Numbered from the stretch's first letter, positions 18,378 to 27,109 are shown. The stretch is DNA of 64,000 bases from Thioalkalivibrio sp. XN279 (GCF_011089885.1 NZ_JAANBD010000028.1:186001-250000), one strand, 5' to 3'. Translations and numbers: made by a program. Notes: generated from the letters alone by a model not told the origin.

Positions 18378-20288
18378 ATGCCCGCCATGAAAATGAACAA
18401 GCCGCTTCTCGTCTTCGCCCTGGTCCTGCTGGCCGGTTACTTCCTCGCCACGTTCCTGGTCGGCCAGCGCGCCGAGCGGGAGATCAACGCGCTCGGCGCA
18501 GCGCTCCAGGCCCAGGACGACATCCGCGTGACGCAGTTCGAGTACCAGCGCGGCTTCTTCGGCGGCACGCTGGCGTACGACCTGTCATGGGAACCGCAGG
18601 AGGCCGCGGCCGTGCTCGAGGCGCTGCGCGAGGCCGGCGCCCTCTCCGAGGACAGCCTCAGGGTCCGCGGCGACATGCATGTGCGCCACGGGCCGTGGAT
18701 CGGCGGCGGCTTCGGCGTGGCGGCGGCAGACACGTCCGTCGCCCTGCCCGACGAGCTGCGCGCGGCGTTACCCCAGTACCCGGGCGAGTCACCCATGCTG
18801 CGCGTGGCGGGGCGCATCACGTTCGCCGGCATGCTGGCGGCCGACGTCCGCGCCGTGGATTACGACGGCCGCATCACCCCGGCCGAGCTCGGCGGCAGCG
18901 CGCGGCTCGAGCTGAAAGGCCTGCAGGCCAAGCTCCGCGTCACGCCCCAGCTCGATCGCGGCGCGGTGGAGCTCCGCATGGAGCGCGGCATGGTCGGGAT
19001 CAGCGAGGGCGCCGAGTCCTTCGAGCTGAGCGTGGACGGCGTGTACCTCGACGCCGACGGCGAGGAGGCGCGCCCGCGCCTCTGGCTCGGCACGAGCGGC
19101 GGCGGATTCGGCCGGGTGGCGGTCACGATGGCGGAAGGCGCATTCGTCATGAACGAGGCGCGCGTCGCCGGCAACACTTGGATGGAGGACGAGCGCGTCC
19201 ACTCGACCAGCACGCTGACCTTTGGCGAGGCGACGCTGGCCGGCCAGTCGCTGCGCGGCGGCGAATTCCTGGTGGCGGTGCGCAACCTGGACGCGGCGGC
19301 GCTGGAAGAGCTGGCGCGGCTGTCGGAAGAGTTTGCGCGGGCGGCGGAAACGCCGGACGAGCGGGAGGCCGAAGCGGCCATGGAACGCTTCGTGACACAG
19401 TTCGAGCGCCTGCTTGCCGGCGGGCCGAGCTTCGCCATCGAGCGCATGAGCCTGGCGCTGCAGGCGCCGGACGACGTCACGGGGCGCTTCGAGTTGCGCG
19501 TCGAGGGCGCCACGGAACTGTCGGCCGAATCCATGGATGCGCTGGCGCGCGCACTGCGCGGCGAAGTCGAGTTCCGGCTGCGGCTGGACGCCATGCGCTA
19601 CGTGACGCGGCTGGTTGCGGCCGGCCAGCTCGGCGAGGACGCGGCGGCGGCGGAGATCGACCGGGCTGCTGCGGCGCTGTACGACCAGGCGCTGCAGAAC
19701 CTGCGCGGGCTGCCTTTCGTGGTCATCGGGGAGGAAGACGTCTCGGTCGCGGCCGAACTGAGCGACGGGGTGCTCTCCGCGGGTGGGGCCGAGGTGATGA
19801 ACGTCGAGTCCATTCTGGCCGGCATGCTGCGCGGCCTCGTGGAGGCCGGCGAGCCCGGGGCGATGATGGGCGCGGGCGAAATGAACGCCGAGGCTGAACC
19901 CCTGTACGGCCGAATCGCGCTGGAGTTCGATTTCGTGCCCGACCCCTATGCCATCGACGTGCTGGCGGGCGGCGCCGACGACCTGGAGACGCTGGTCGGC
20001 GAAGGGTGCGTCGGGCTGGTGAACGGGGCGCGGCCCGACCTGGTGCTCAGCTACGCGGCCGGGCCGAACCCGCTCTACATCTACGCCAGCTCGGAGTTCG
20101 ACACCACGCTGGCGGTGCTGGACCCGAACGGGCAATGGCACTGCAACGACGACGCCCTCGACCGCGGGCTCGATCCCGGCATCGAGTTCGTCGACCCGGC
20201 GGCAGGCGACTATGCCATCTGGGTGGGCACCATGGAGGCCGCCATGGTCGAAGCCGTGCTCAGCATCTCCGAGTTCGGCATGCTCTAA
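18378..20288 (+). CDS. DUF945-like envelope protein with C-terminal PPC-like domain
   Basis: About 636 residues. An N-terminal membrane helix (KPLLVFALVLLAGYFLATFLV) precedes a large domain like the DUF945/YdgA family: RGFFGGTLAYDLSW near residue 55 and long beta-rich repeats after it. The last 110 or so residues (after about 525) differ: NPLYIYASSEFDTTLAVLDP, DPGIEFVDPAAGDYAIWVG, resembling a bacterial pre-peptidase C-terminal (PPC) beta-sandwich. Two conserved-looking cysteines occur there. Function is unknown; the first part is presumably periplasmic. Start choice lies between ATG 18378 and ATG 18387, and no clear ribosome site decides. The TAA stop is formed at the edge of a palindromic repeat. 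Confidence 0.75.
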   Translation: MPAMKMNKPLLVFALVLLAGYFLATFLVGQRAEREINALGAALQAQDDIRVTQFEYQRGFFGGTLAYDLSWEPQEAAAVLEALREAGALSEDSLRVRGDMHVRHGPWIGGGFGVAAADTSVALPDELRAALPQYPGESPMLRVAGRITFAGMLAADVRAVDYDGRITPAELGGSARLELKGLQAKLRVTPQLDRGAVELRMERGMVGISEGAESFELSVDGVYLDADGEEARPRLWLGTSGGGFGRVAVTMAEGAFVMNEARVAGNTWMEDERVHSTSTLTFGEATLAGQSLRGGEFLVAVRNLDAAALEELARLSEEFARAAETPDEREAEAAMERFVTQFERLLAGGPSFAIERMSLALQAPDDVTGRFELRVEGATELSAESMDALARALRGEVEFRLRLDAMRYVTRLVAAGQLGEDAAAAEIDRAAAALYDQALQNLRGLPFVVIGEEDVSVAAELSDGVLSAGGAEVMNVESILAGMLRGLVEAGEPGAMMGAGEMNAEAEPLYGRIALEFDFVPDPYAIDVLAGGADDLETLVGEGCVGLVNGARPDLVLSYAAGPNPLYIYASSEFDTTLAVLDPNGQWHCNDDALDRGLDPGIEFVDPAAGDYAIWVGTMEAAMVEAVLSISEFGML

Positions 20289-20307
20289 CGGGGTCTGACC
20301 CCCGTAA
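20287..20307. repeat. GGGGTCAGACCCC palindromic repeat, copy 4
   Basis: AACGGGGTCTGACCCCCGTAA directly at the stop codon of the DUF945-like gene; the TAA (20286-20288) overlaps the repeat arm. Confidence 0.87.
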
Positions 20308-20333
20308 GGACTTGAATCAACTAGCTGGGCACG

Positions 20334-20355
20334 CAAACTGACGGAAATCAGTTTG
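20334..20355. other. Inverted repeat between the palindromic repeat and tRNA-Val
   Basis: CAAACTGA-CGGAAA-TCAGTTTG, a perfect 8-base inverted repeat. No T tract follows on either strand, so it is not a typical terminator. It may end the upstream transcript or serve as an operator for the tRNA promoter 37 bases downstream. Confidence 0.5.
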
Positions 20356-20391
20356 GCCCCGCCGCCGAATGACCTGCGTCAAGCGCCTGAA

Positions 20392-20421
20392 TTGACTGCA
20401 CCCCGCCGGGCCCACTAGAAT
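20392..20421 (+). promoter_or_regulatory. Sigma-70 promoter of tRNA-Val
   Basis: TTGACT (20392-20397), an 18-base spacer and TAGAAT (20416-20421). The expected start near 20428 is just before the mature tRNA at 20436. Confidence 0.75.
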
Positions 20422-20435
20422 TCCGCGCCTTGTCC

Positions 20436-20510
20436 GGGCGATTAGCTCAGCGGGAGAGCGCTCCCTTCACACGGGAGAGGTCACTGGTTCAATCCCAGTA
20501 TCGCCCACCA
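20436..20510 (+). tRNA. tRNA-Val (anticodon CAC)
   Basis: A 75-base cloverleaf with encoded CCA. Acceptor GGGCGAT pairs with ATCGCCC. The anticodon arm CTCCC-TTCACAC-GGGAG gives CAC. The T arm has GGTTCAATCC. Confidence 0.97.
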
Positions 20511-20518
20511 GCTCAAAG

Positions 20519-20548
20519 AAAAACGGCAGCCTCAGGGCTGCCGTTTTT
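20519..20548 (+). terminator. Rho-independent terminator of tRNA-Val
   Basis: ACGGCAGCC-TCA-GGGCTGCCGT stem with five T on the 3' side and an A run on the 5' side, so it can also act on the opposite strand for the lipoprotein gene ending at 20569. Confidence 0.92.
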
Positions 20549-20568
20549 CGTCGGGCCTGCGGGCCGGG

Positions 20569-21705
20569 TCAGCGCTTCGCTTCGTGGCGCCAGATGAGGT
20601 AATCCTCAGCCCTCTCCGCGCTCACGGCGAACTCGATCGTATCGTTGGCCGCATCCGTGTCCTTGAGATAAGCGAGCCCGGAAAAGGTCAGGCCGTTACG
20701 CGCCGCCAGGAGTCCCGTGCAGCTGTCCACGTCGAACGTGACGCGGTAGGTGTTGTAGCTCGCGTCGATCACCTCCACTGCGCCATTCGCCACGCAGCTC
20801 GTGGCAGACGACTGGTAGAACAGCTGGCCGGTCGCATCGATCGCGAGGCTGTCGTCGGCGGTCGTGTAGGCCCCTGCGATGGTGGCCAGGGACGAGGGAC
20901 GCTCGTACAGGTCATCGTAGGCGAAACTGAAGGTGCCAGTGAACGTATCGCCCTGGTCGCCGACGGTCGTGAAATCACCCGCCAGGCTGACCCGCTCGCT
21001 CACCGTGCCATCGAGTTCCGTCAAGCCGAAGCGGCTGCCGGCCGGCGTGGTCGAACCCAACGGCAATGCCGAGATCGCGTCCGAGGAAGAGAAGCTCGTG
21101 CCCGACACCTGGAGGGTGCCAAAAATCTGCTGCCCCTGGTCGTTGTCCAGCCAGCGGAACTCGCCGGTCTCGGCGACGATACCGGAGAAACTGAGCGCGC
21201 CCCCAGCACTGGAGACGAACTGGCCCGTCCAGATGCCGCCCACGGACGCATCCGGGGGTGGTGGCGGCGGCGGCGGGGGCGGTGGGGGTGGCGGCGCCAC
21301 CTCGTTGACGGTGATGGTGACAGTCGCGGTGTCCGCGGCCTCGCCGTCGCTGATCGCGTAGCGGAACGTATCGGTGCCGAAGAAGCCCGCTGCCGGGGTA
21401 TAGGTCCAACTCGTGGCGGAGGACGGCTGGAGCACACCGTTGGCAGGCTGTGAGACGCCGGTCACCGAAAGGGTATCACCATCCGCATCGCTGTCGTTCG
21501 CGAGCAACGCGGCCACCGTGATGGTCAGGGACTGGTCCTCGTCTGTCTCGAAAGCGTCGTCGCTCGCGACCGGAGCCGTGTTGGCCGGCGGCGGCGGGGG
21601 CGGCGGGGTGACGGAACCACCGTCGTCGCCACCACCGCTGCTGCCGCCGCCGCAGCCCGCCAGCGTGAGATACAACGCCCCGAGCAGAAGCACGCGATTG
21701 TTCAT
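20569..21705 (-). CDS. Lipoprotein with cadherin-like (tandem-95) domain and poly-proline linkers
   Basis: A 378-residue predicted lipoprotein: signal helix and lipobox LAGC (Cys about residue 17), then a Gly/Ser/Asp-rich stalk and a first proline run. Residues about 45-130 form a cadherin-like repeat of the VCBS/tandem-95 type (SDDAFETDEDQSLTI, DSDADGDTLSV, DTFRYAISDG). A run of 14 prolines then joins to a C-terminal domain of about 225 residues that I do not recognise; it starts GGIWTGQF and has two cysteines. ATG 21705 has AGGAAGG upstream and gives a proper lipoprotein signal; a longer start at 21759 does not. Surface location is inferred; the partner is unknown. Confidence 0.83.
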   Translation of the reverse strand: MNNRVLLLGALYLTLAGCGGGSSGGGDDGGSVTPPPPPPPANTAPVASDDAFETDEDQSLTITVAALLANDSDADGDTLSVTGVSQPANGVLQPSSATSWTYTPAAGFFGTDTFRYAISDGEAADTATVTITVNEVAPPPPPPPPPPPPPPDASVGGIWTGQFVSSAGGALSFSGIVAETGEFRWLDNDQGQQIFGTLQVSGTSFSSSDAISALPLGSTTPAGSRFGLTELDGTVSERVSLAGDFTTVGDQGDTFTGTFSFAYDDLYERPSSLATIAGAYTTADDSLAIDATGQLFYQSSATSCVANGAVEVIDASYNTYRVTFDVDSCTGLLAARNGLTFSGLAYLKDTDAANDTIEFAVSAERAEDYLIWRHEAKR

Positions 21706-21873
21706 GAGATCACCTTCCTGGCGCATGGCAGCCGGTACCGCCCAGCCGCTCCCGTACATGACTTAAGGGGAAAACCGTCCCTTATATGACTTAAAAAGAA
21801 TACAAAGGTGCCGGGCAAAATAATGTGACCGAGATCACTCCGAACACGCCTTAAACGGGACACTCGTCGGGAA

Positions 21874-21904
21874 CACAAACAAACAGGCAGCCCGGAGGCT
21901 GCCT
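21874..21904 (-). terminator. Rho-independent terminator after the DUF4332 gene
   Basis: On the minus strand AGGCAGCC-TCCG-GGCTGCCT is followed by GTTTGTTTG. It lies about 60 bases after the stop at 21965. Confidence 0.8.
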
Positions 21905-21964
21905 GCGCGCTGTTCAGGGTTGCGGTGGCGCCCGAGACCCGGGCGCCCTCCCCTTGGAACGGGC

Positions 21965-22369
21965 TCAGTAATGCACCGCCCGCGGCAGCTCCTTGGCCTG
22001 GGCGACCCACTTGGCGACGGCGGCCTCGGTCGGCAGCGCCCGCACCAGCTTCTTCGCCTCGTTGATCTCGACCATCTTCTTGTAAAGGTTGTCGGCACGA
22101 CGCTGCGCCAGCTCCTTCACGGTGTCGACCCCGGCGTGCTCCAGCAGGTCGGCGTATTCCTCGCCCACGCCCTTGATGCGGGCGAGGTCGGCACGGTTCA
22201 CCCAGCCGAGGATCTGCTTGGTGCTGAGGCCGCACTTCTCGGCGAGGTCCTTGCGACCCTTGGGGGTGGCGCCGGCTTCCAGCAGCTTGGCCTGGTTCTT
22301 GACGCCTGCTTCTTCGAGCTTGGCGGCGCAGACCGGACCGATACCTTCGATTTCCCTGAGCTTGGCCAT
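21965..22369 (-). CDS. DUF4332 helix-hairpin-helix protein
   Basis: A 134-residue small cytoplasmic protein made of two helix-hairpin-helix units: EGIGPVCAAKLEEAGV at residues 8-23 and IKGVGEEYADLLEHAGV at about 65-81. Such units bind DNA or another protein without sequence specificity, and DUF4332 proteins have no settled role. ATG 22369 follows a GGAG ribosome site. A much longer open frame upstream is antisense to the MscS gene and should be ignored. It is divergent from the MscS gene; the 108 bases between the two starts hold both promoters. Confidence 0.87.
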   Translation of the reverse strand: MAKLREIEGIGPVCAAKLEEAGVKNQAKLLEAGATPKGRKDLAEKCGLSTKQILGWVNRADLARIKGVGEEYADLLEHAGVDTVKELAQRRADNLYKKMVEINEAKKLVRALPTEAAVAKWVAQAKELPRAVHY

Positions 22370-22477
22370 GTTTTCGACTCCGTTATTCGGGTTGCTGTGT
22401 CGGATTTTGGAAAACCAGTGCCAATAGTAGCCAAATCCAGTGCCCTTCGCCCGATTTGCTAGACTCTGCACGCGCTC

Positions 22478-23632
22478 ATGCAGGAAACATCCAACATTCT
22501 CAGCACGTTCTGGGACAGCACCCGCCCCTGGGCCGAAGGCCTGGCGGTGCTCGCCGTCGGCGCGGTGGCCGGCCTGCTGGCGGTGTTCGTCGCGCGCCTC
22601 GCGTTGAAGCTCTTCCTCGCCCGCCAGCATCCGGTGTTCGCGGAGTCGGTGCGTCGGCGCTGGATGGGCGTGCTGGCGTGGTTCCTGCCGCTGCTCGGCG
22701 TCTATCTCGCCCTCCCCGCCGCCGACCGGGCCGCCGAGTCGCCCTGGCTGCACGCGGCACTGGTCAGCGTGCTGATTTTCGGCGTCGGCCTGCTGGTGGT
22801 CCGCCTGGCGCAGGTGCTGGAGGACGTGCTCGGGAAACGGCTGCAAATGGACGTGGCCGACAACCTGCGCGCACGCAAATTCCACACCCAGTTCCGCATC
22901 CTGCGCCAGGTCCTGACGCTCATCATCTGGCTGCTCACCGCCAGCGCCATCCTGCTGCAGTTCGACGGCTTCCGGCAGTTCGGCCAGGGCCTGCTGGCCT
23001 CTGCCGGCATCGCTAGCCTGGTGATCGGCTTTGCTGCCCAGAAAACACTGGGCAACCTCATCGCCGGCTTCCAGATCGCCATCACCCAGCCGATCCGGCT
23101 CGACGACGTGGTGGTGGTGGAGAACGAGTGGGGGCGCATCGAGGAAATCACCCTCACTTACGTGGTGGTGAAGATCTGGGACGAGCGGCGCCTGGTGCTG
23201 CCGATCAGCTATTTCCTCGAAAACCCCTTCACCAACTGGACCCGGCGCAGCGCCGAGATCCTCGGCACGGTGTTCCTGCACGTCGATTACACGGTGCCGA
23301 TCGACGGGCTGCGCAAGGAGCTGGAGCGCCTGGTCAAGCACCACGACGACTGGGACGGCCGGGTGGTCGAGATCGTGGCCTTCGAGGCGCGGCCGACCAC
23401 GCTGGAGCTGCGCGCCCTGGTCAGTTCACGTGACTCCGGCGCCGCCTGGCGCCTGCGCTGCCACGTGCGCGAAGGGCTGGTGACCTGGCTGCAGCGCGAG
23501 CATCCCGATGCCCTGCCCCGCTTCCGCATCACGGACACGCTCACCCCCGTCCCCGAGTCCGAGTCCGAGTCCGGGTCCGGGTCCGGGTCCGGGTCCGGGT
23601 CCGGGTCCGAGTCCGCCCCCAAAGCCGAGTAG
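22478..23632 (+). CDS. MscS-family mechanosensitive ion channel
   Basis: A 384-residue inner-membrane channel that releases osmolytes on hypo-osmotic shock. Helices lie near residues 20-42, 62-78, 88-110 and 140-160, followed by the pore-lining TM3 (QGLLASAGIASLVIGFAAQKTLGNLIAGFQIA, about 168-200). The MscS beta domain follows with QPIRLDDVVVVENEWGRIEEI and LPISYFLENPFTNWTR. The last 25 residues are a low-complexity (Glu/Gly)-Ser dipeptide repeat coded by a hexanucleotide array. The start is ATG 22478. Confidence 0.93.
   Translation: MQETSNILSTFWDSTRPWAEGLAVLAVGAVAGLLAVFVARLALKLFLARQHPVFAESVRRRWMGVLAWFLPLLGVYLALPAADRAAESPWLHAALVSVLIFGVGLLVVRLAQVLEDVLGKRLQMDVADNLRARKFHTQFRILRQVLTLIIWLLTASAILLQFDGFRQFGQGLLASAGIASLVIGFAAQKTLGNLIAGFQIAITQPIRLDDVVVVENEWGRIEEITLTYVVVKIWDERRLVLPISYFLENPFTNWTRRSAEILGTVFLHVDYTVPIDGLRKELERLVKHHDDWDGRVVEIVAFEARPTTLELRALVSSRDSGAAWRLRCHVREGLVTWLQREHPDALPRFRITDTLTPVPESESESGSGSGSGSGSGSESAPKAE
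23555..23614 (+). repeat. Hexanucleotide tandem repeat in the MscS C-terminal tail
   Basis: Ten units in a row: GAGTCC x3, GGGTCC x6, GAGTCC x1, coding (ES)3(GS)6(ES)1. The unit is a multiple of three, so slippage would change tail length without breaking the frame. Confidence 0.93.
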
Positions 23633-23729
23633 CTTTCCCCCTGCGGTAGTTCCGTATTCAGTCCTGCTGCGCTGCGGTCATACTAGTCAGTGGCGTCTAC
23701 CCACACCCACAAGGAAAGGGGGACCGGGC

Positions 23730-24077
23730 ATGTCTGAGCGCACCCGCCCGACCAGTTCCGACGCCGCCGCCGCGATCGACGAGGTACTTCTCGCGGAGTC
23801 GGCAGCACGGCAAGCCATGGAGGCGTGCCGCCAGGAGGCCGAGAGTATTCTCGAGGCCGCCCGGGAGGATGCGCGCCGCATCACCCGTATCGCCAACCAG
23901 CGCGTCACGCGACTGCACAACCACTGCGACGGCCTGGTGCGCGAGCGCATTGACGCGATCCGGGCGTCGGCAGGCGAGGAAGCCGTCCGCACCGAGCTGA
24001 ATGCCGCCGATCGGGAGATGCTCAGGCAGGCGGTGGGACGCCTCGCTGCACGACTCACCCGGCCGGCCGATGGCTGA
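23730..24077 (+). CDS. V/A-type ATPase peripheral-stalk subunit (G/H-like coiled coil)
   Basis: A 115-residue helical protein, rich in Ala, Glu and Arg with heptad-like spacing from about residue 12 to 90, as in subunit H (archaeal) or G (V-type) of the peripheral stalk, which pairs with subunit E. It is the first gene of a nine-gene rotary ATPase operon. ATG 23730 has GGAAAGGGGG upstream. A weak sigma-70-like pair (TTCAGT 23657-23662, 16 bases, CATACT 23679-23684) lies before it. Assignment rests on position and coiled-coil character rather than a sequence motif. Confidence 0.72.
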   Translation: MSERTRPTSSDAAAAIDEVLLAESAARQAMEACRQEAESILEAAREDARRITRIANQRVTRLHNHCDGLVRERIDAIRASAGEEAVRTELNAADREMLRQAVGRLAARLTRPADG

Positions 24078-24894
24078 GGACGCGCGCCTCGCTTACCTGC
24101 AGGCCCGCCTGCAGGCCCGTCACGGCGACCGCCCGTCGGCCGACGACTGGCGCGTGGCTGAAGCCAGCGCCGACCTGTCGCATTTCCTCGAGGCCGTGCG
24201 CCGCACCGCACTGAAGCGCTGGATCGGCGACGTCAACCCGGACATGGCACCGGACGCGATCGAGCGCTACTTCCGCGCCGCCTGGCGTGGGGCCGTGGAC
24301 GAAGTCGCGGACTGGTCGCCCGAAGACTGGCGCGACGCCGTCGCCTGGCTGTGCTGGCTGCCGGACCTGCCCGCCGTCGAGCACCTGCTGCGCGGCCTCA
24401 AGATCCCGCCGTGGATGCGCGAGGATCCGGTACTGAAAGAGGTCGCCTTCGAGGATCCGCAGCGGCGCCTTGAAGCCTTCAGCGAACAACCGCTGGCACC
24501 CCTGCTGGAGGGCAATCCGGAGGGCGATCCGGAGGACGCCACCCTCGACACACCCCCCGACCCCGACGCACCACGCGTCGCGGCGCGCTGGGTCGCGGAG
24601 TGGCGCCGCCGCCTGCCGCGCGGCGCCCGGGCCCATCGCGATGAACTGGCCGCCCTGCTGGAGCAGGTGCAGGCGCATCTCGAGGCCATGCGCACCAGCG
24701 CGGAGCCCGACGGCCGCGCGCTGCGCAACACCCTGTCCGCCTCCCTCGCGCGCCGCTTCCGCAAGGGCGCCGGGACCGTCACGGCGTTGTTCTCGCACCT
24801 CCTGCTCGACGGGCTCGAGCTGGAGCGCGTGCGCGCCGGCGTCATGGCACGCCGGCTGCTGCCGGAGCGCCCGGAGGGTCGCACATGGGCATGA
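24070..24894 (+). CDS. Putative V-type ATPase subunit C-like protein
   Basis: A 274-residue, Trp- and Arg-rich, mostly helical soluble protein overlapping its neighbours by 8 bases upstream and 10 downstream. I do not recognise a motif. All other subunits of a V/A-ATPase are present in the operon except the central-stalk C (d) subunit, which joins the axle to the membrane ring, so this gene is the natural candidate. Segments such as RRTALKRWIGDVNPDMAP and DWRDAVAWLCWLPDLPAVEHLL are strongly amphipathic. Structural prediction against subunit C/d would decide. Confidence 0.5.
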   Translation: MAEDARLAYLQARLQARHGDRPSADDWRVAEASADLSHFLEAVRRTALKRWIGDVNPDMAPDAIERYFRAAWRGAVDEVADWSPEDWRDAVAWLCWLPDLPAVEHLLRGLKIPPWMREDPVLKEVAFEDPQRRLEAFSEQPLAPLLEGNPEGDPEDATLDTPPDPDAPRVAARWVAEWRRRLPRGARAHRDELAALLEQVQAHLEAMRTSAEPDGRALRNTLSASLARRFRKGAGTVTALFSHLLLDGLELERVRAGVMARRLLPERPEGRTWA

Positions 24895-26732
24895 GGCCGC
24901 AGGCCGCGCGCTGGTTCGAGCTGCTCACCCCGCGCGAGGAGCTGACCAAGGCACTGGAATGCCTGGCCGAGACACGCGCGGTCGAGCTGCAGACCCACAG
25001 CCAGCCGGAACACGCGCTGGAGCTGCCCGGCCTGCCGCAGGCGCTGGACGAGTTCGGCGAGCTGAACCGCCGCTACGGCACCTGGTGGCCGGAGGGCGTG
25101 GTGCCGCCGATCGAGGATGCGCTGGAGCCGGTCAGCGCCATGCACGATGCGCTCGAGCGGCTGCGCGCCTGGGCGCACGATGCCGAGCCCCTGATCGCGG
25201 AAGGCGAGCGTCTCGAGATCGAGTCACGCCAGCTGGCCGAGCTGCTCGAGGCGCTGGCCGCACCCGGCGCCACCCTGCCCGACCTGCATCGCCTCGCCGA
25301 AGCCGGGCCGGTACTGGGCGCGCGTTTCTATCGCCTGCCGCCCAAGGCCATGCCGCGCGCGCTGCCGCCGTCAGTCATCACCGAATCCTTCCTCGGCGCC
25401 GATGAGGCGCCGCACCTGCTCGCGGTCGGCCCGCTGGCGCAGCTCGAGGCACTGGACCGCCAGATGCAGGCGCTCAAGGCGCGCCGCGTGCACCTGCCCG
25501 AATGGCTGCCCGGCGACCCGGTCGCCGCGCGCGAGGCCGTCGAGGCGCGTCGCGCCAAGGTGCTGGAACTGCGCGACGAAGTGCGCAAGGCGCTCGAGGC
25601 GCTGGACGAAAAGCACCAGCTCAGGAACGCCATCGGCACCATGGCGCTGATGGAGTGGTTCGCCGGGCATGCGCCGAGCCTGCCGGTCACCGATCACTTC
25701 GCCTGGGTCACGGGCTGGACCAGCGACCTCGACGGCCACGAGATCAACCAGGCGCTGGACCACGGCAAGGTGCAGCACCTGCTGCGCTACAAGGAACCGC
25801 CCGAGGGCATCGCCTGCCCGGTGGTGATGCACAACCCGCGCTGGGTGAAACCCTTCGAGCTGTTCCCCTCGCTGCTCGGCACGCCGAGCTCCACCGAGGC
25901 CGACCCGAGCCGCATCGTCGCGCTGGTCGCGCCGCTGATGTTCGGCTTCATGTTCGGCGATATCGGCCAGGGCGCGGTGCTGCTCGCGCTCGGCCTGTGG
26001 CTGCGCAAGCGCGTCCCGATCTTCAGCATCCTGGTGCCCTACGGCGCCTCGTCGATCGTGTTCGGGTTCCTGTTCGGCAGCATCTTCTCCAACGAGCACC
26101 TGCTGCCCGCGCTGTGGATGCATCCCATCGAGCACCCGCAGGAAATGATGGTGATCGCGCTGGTGTTCGGCGTGTGCATCCTCACCCTCGGCCTGCTGCT
26201 CGACGCGCTGGGCGCCTTCTGGCGCCGCCTGTTCGGCTACTGGCTGGCGACGCGCGCCGGCATCCTCATCGCCTACCTCGGCATCGTCACGTCCTTCCTC
26301 AACCCCGAACTGCTGCTGTTCACCTGGGTCGGCTTCACCTGGTTCGTGCTCGGCACCGCGCTGACCTCGCACCACAACAAGCTGCTGGAGATCCCCAAGG
26401 CGCTCGGCGAGCTGGTCGAGACGATGCTGCAGTTGCTGGTGAACACCGTCTCCTTCGTGCGCGTGGGCGCCTTCGCGCTGGCGCACGCCGGCCTGTCCGC
26501 CGCCATCATGGGCATGGCGGACGCCACCGGCGGCGGTATCGGCTGGCTCTTGGTGATGATCCTCGGCAATGCGCTGGTGATCGCGCTCGAGGGGCTGATC
26601 GTCGGCATCCAGACCACGCGCCTGCTGCTGTTCGAATTCTTCATCCGTTTCCTTACCGCCGAGGGCCGCCAGCTCAAGCCGCTGACCGGTCCAGGCACCG
26701 CCATCCGACCGACCGGAAGGAGTTCCTCATGA
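24885..26732 (+). CDS. V/A-type ATPase subunit I (a subunit)
   Basis: A 615-residue membrane stator that forms the ion half-channels. The N-terminal half (1-330) is soluble and helical; the C-terminal half carries about seven or eight helices, including FMFGDIGQGAVLLALGLWL (about 350), FGFLFGSIFSNEHL, LGAFWRRLFGYWLATRAG and VNTVSFVRVGAFALAHAGLS (about 525). The Arg of SFVRVGAFALAHA is the expected essential arginine of the family. ATG 24885 or ATG 24891 (which makes an ATGA overlap) are both possible starts. Confidence 0.93.
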   Translation: MGMRPQAARWFELLTPREELTKALECLAETRAVELQTHSQPEHALELPGLPQALDEFGELNRRYGTWWPEGVVPPIEDALEPVSAMHDALERLRAWAHDAEPLIAEGERLEIESRQLAELLEALAAPGATLPDLHRLAEAGPVLGARFYRLPPKAMPRALPPSVITESFLGADEAPHLLAVGPLAQLEALDRQMQALKARRVHLPEWLPGDPVAAREAVEARRAKVLELRDEVRKALEALDEKHQLRNAIGTMALMEWFAGHAPSLPVTDHFAWVTGWTSDLDGHEINQALDHGKVQHLLRYKEPPEGIACPVVMHNPRWVKPFELFPSLLGTPSSTEADPSRIVALVAPLMFGFMFGDIGQGAVLLALGLWLRKRVPIFSILVPYGASSIVFGFLFGSIFSNEHLLPALWMHPIEHPQEMMVIALVFGVCILTLGLLLDALGAFWRRLFGYWLATRAGILIAYLGIVTSFLNPELLLFTWVGFTWFVLGTALTSHHNKLLEIPKALGELVETMLQLLVNTVSFVRVGAFALAHAGLSAAIMGMADATGGGIGWLLVMILGNALVIALEGLIVGIQTTRLLLFEFFIRFLTAEGRQLKPLTGPGTAIRPTGRSSS

Positions 26733-27097
26733 AACTCGGGATGTATCTCGTCATGGCCATGACGGCCATCGTTGTGGGCCTGGTGGCCACCGCCACCTAC
26801 CTCTTCGTCACCTCCGGCATGGCCGGCGCGCAGGAAGCCGGCGCAGCGGGCATGGTCATCGATCCCGAGATCATGACCTGGGGCTTCATCTCCGCCGCCG
26901 CCTCGGCCGGCCTCTCCGCCGCCGCGGCCGGTTATGCCGTGGCGCAGGTGGGCAGCGCCGCCGTCGGCGCCCTGGCCGAGAAGCCCGAGCTGATGGGCCG
27001 CGTGCTGGTCATGGTCGGCCTCGCCGAGGGCGTCGCCATTTACGGCCTCATCGTCGCCATCCTCATCCTGGGCAAGATCCCGGGGCTGGCAGGCTGA
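26729..27097 (+). CDS. V/A-type ATPase subunit K (c-ring proteolipid)
   Basis: A 122-residue proteolipid forming the rotating ring. It has an extra N-terminal helix (3-30), then the ring hairpin: helix one (about 50-80, SAAASAGLSAAAAGYAVAQ), loop EKPEL and helix two (about 88-115). The ion-binding carboxylate is Glu100 in GLAEGVAIYGLIVAI. Residues after it (Gly, Val) are not the Ser/Thr seen in Na+-binding F-type rings, which weakly favours H+. The gene overlaps the subunit I stop (ATGA). Confidence 0.93.
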   Translation: MKLGMYLVMAMTAIVVGLVATATYLFVTSGMAGAQEAGAAGMVIDPEIMTWGFISAAASAGLSAAAAGYAVAQVGSAAVGALAEKPELMGRVLVMVGLAEGVAIYGLIVAILILGKIPGLAG

Positions 27098-27109
27098 CGG
27101 CACGCTGAG

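Noticed and set aside
21238-21300. GC-rich simple repeat as a separate element
   Set aside because: It is the coding sequence of the poly-proline linker in the lipoprotein gene.
23555-23614. CRISPR-like array
   Set aside because: Six-base units without spacers, in frame with the MscS coding sequence.
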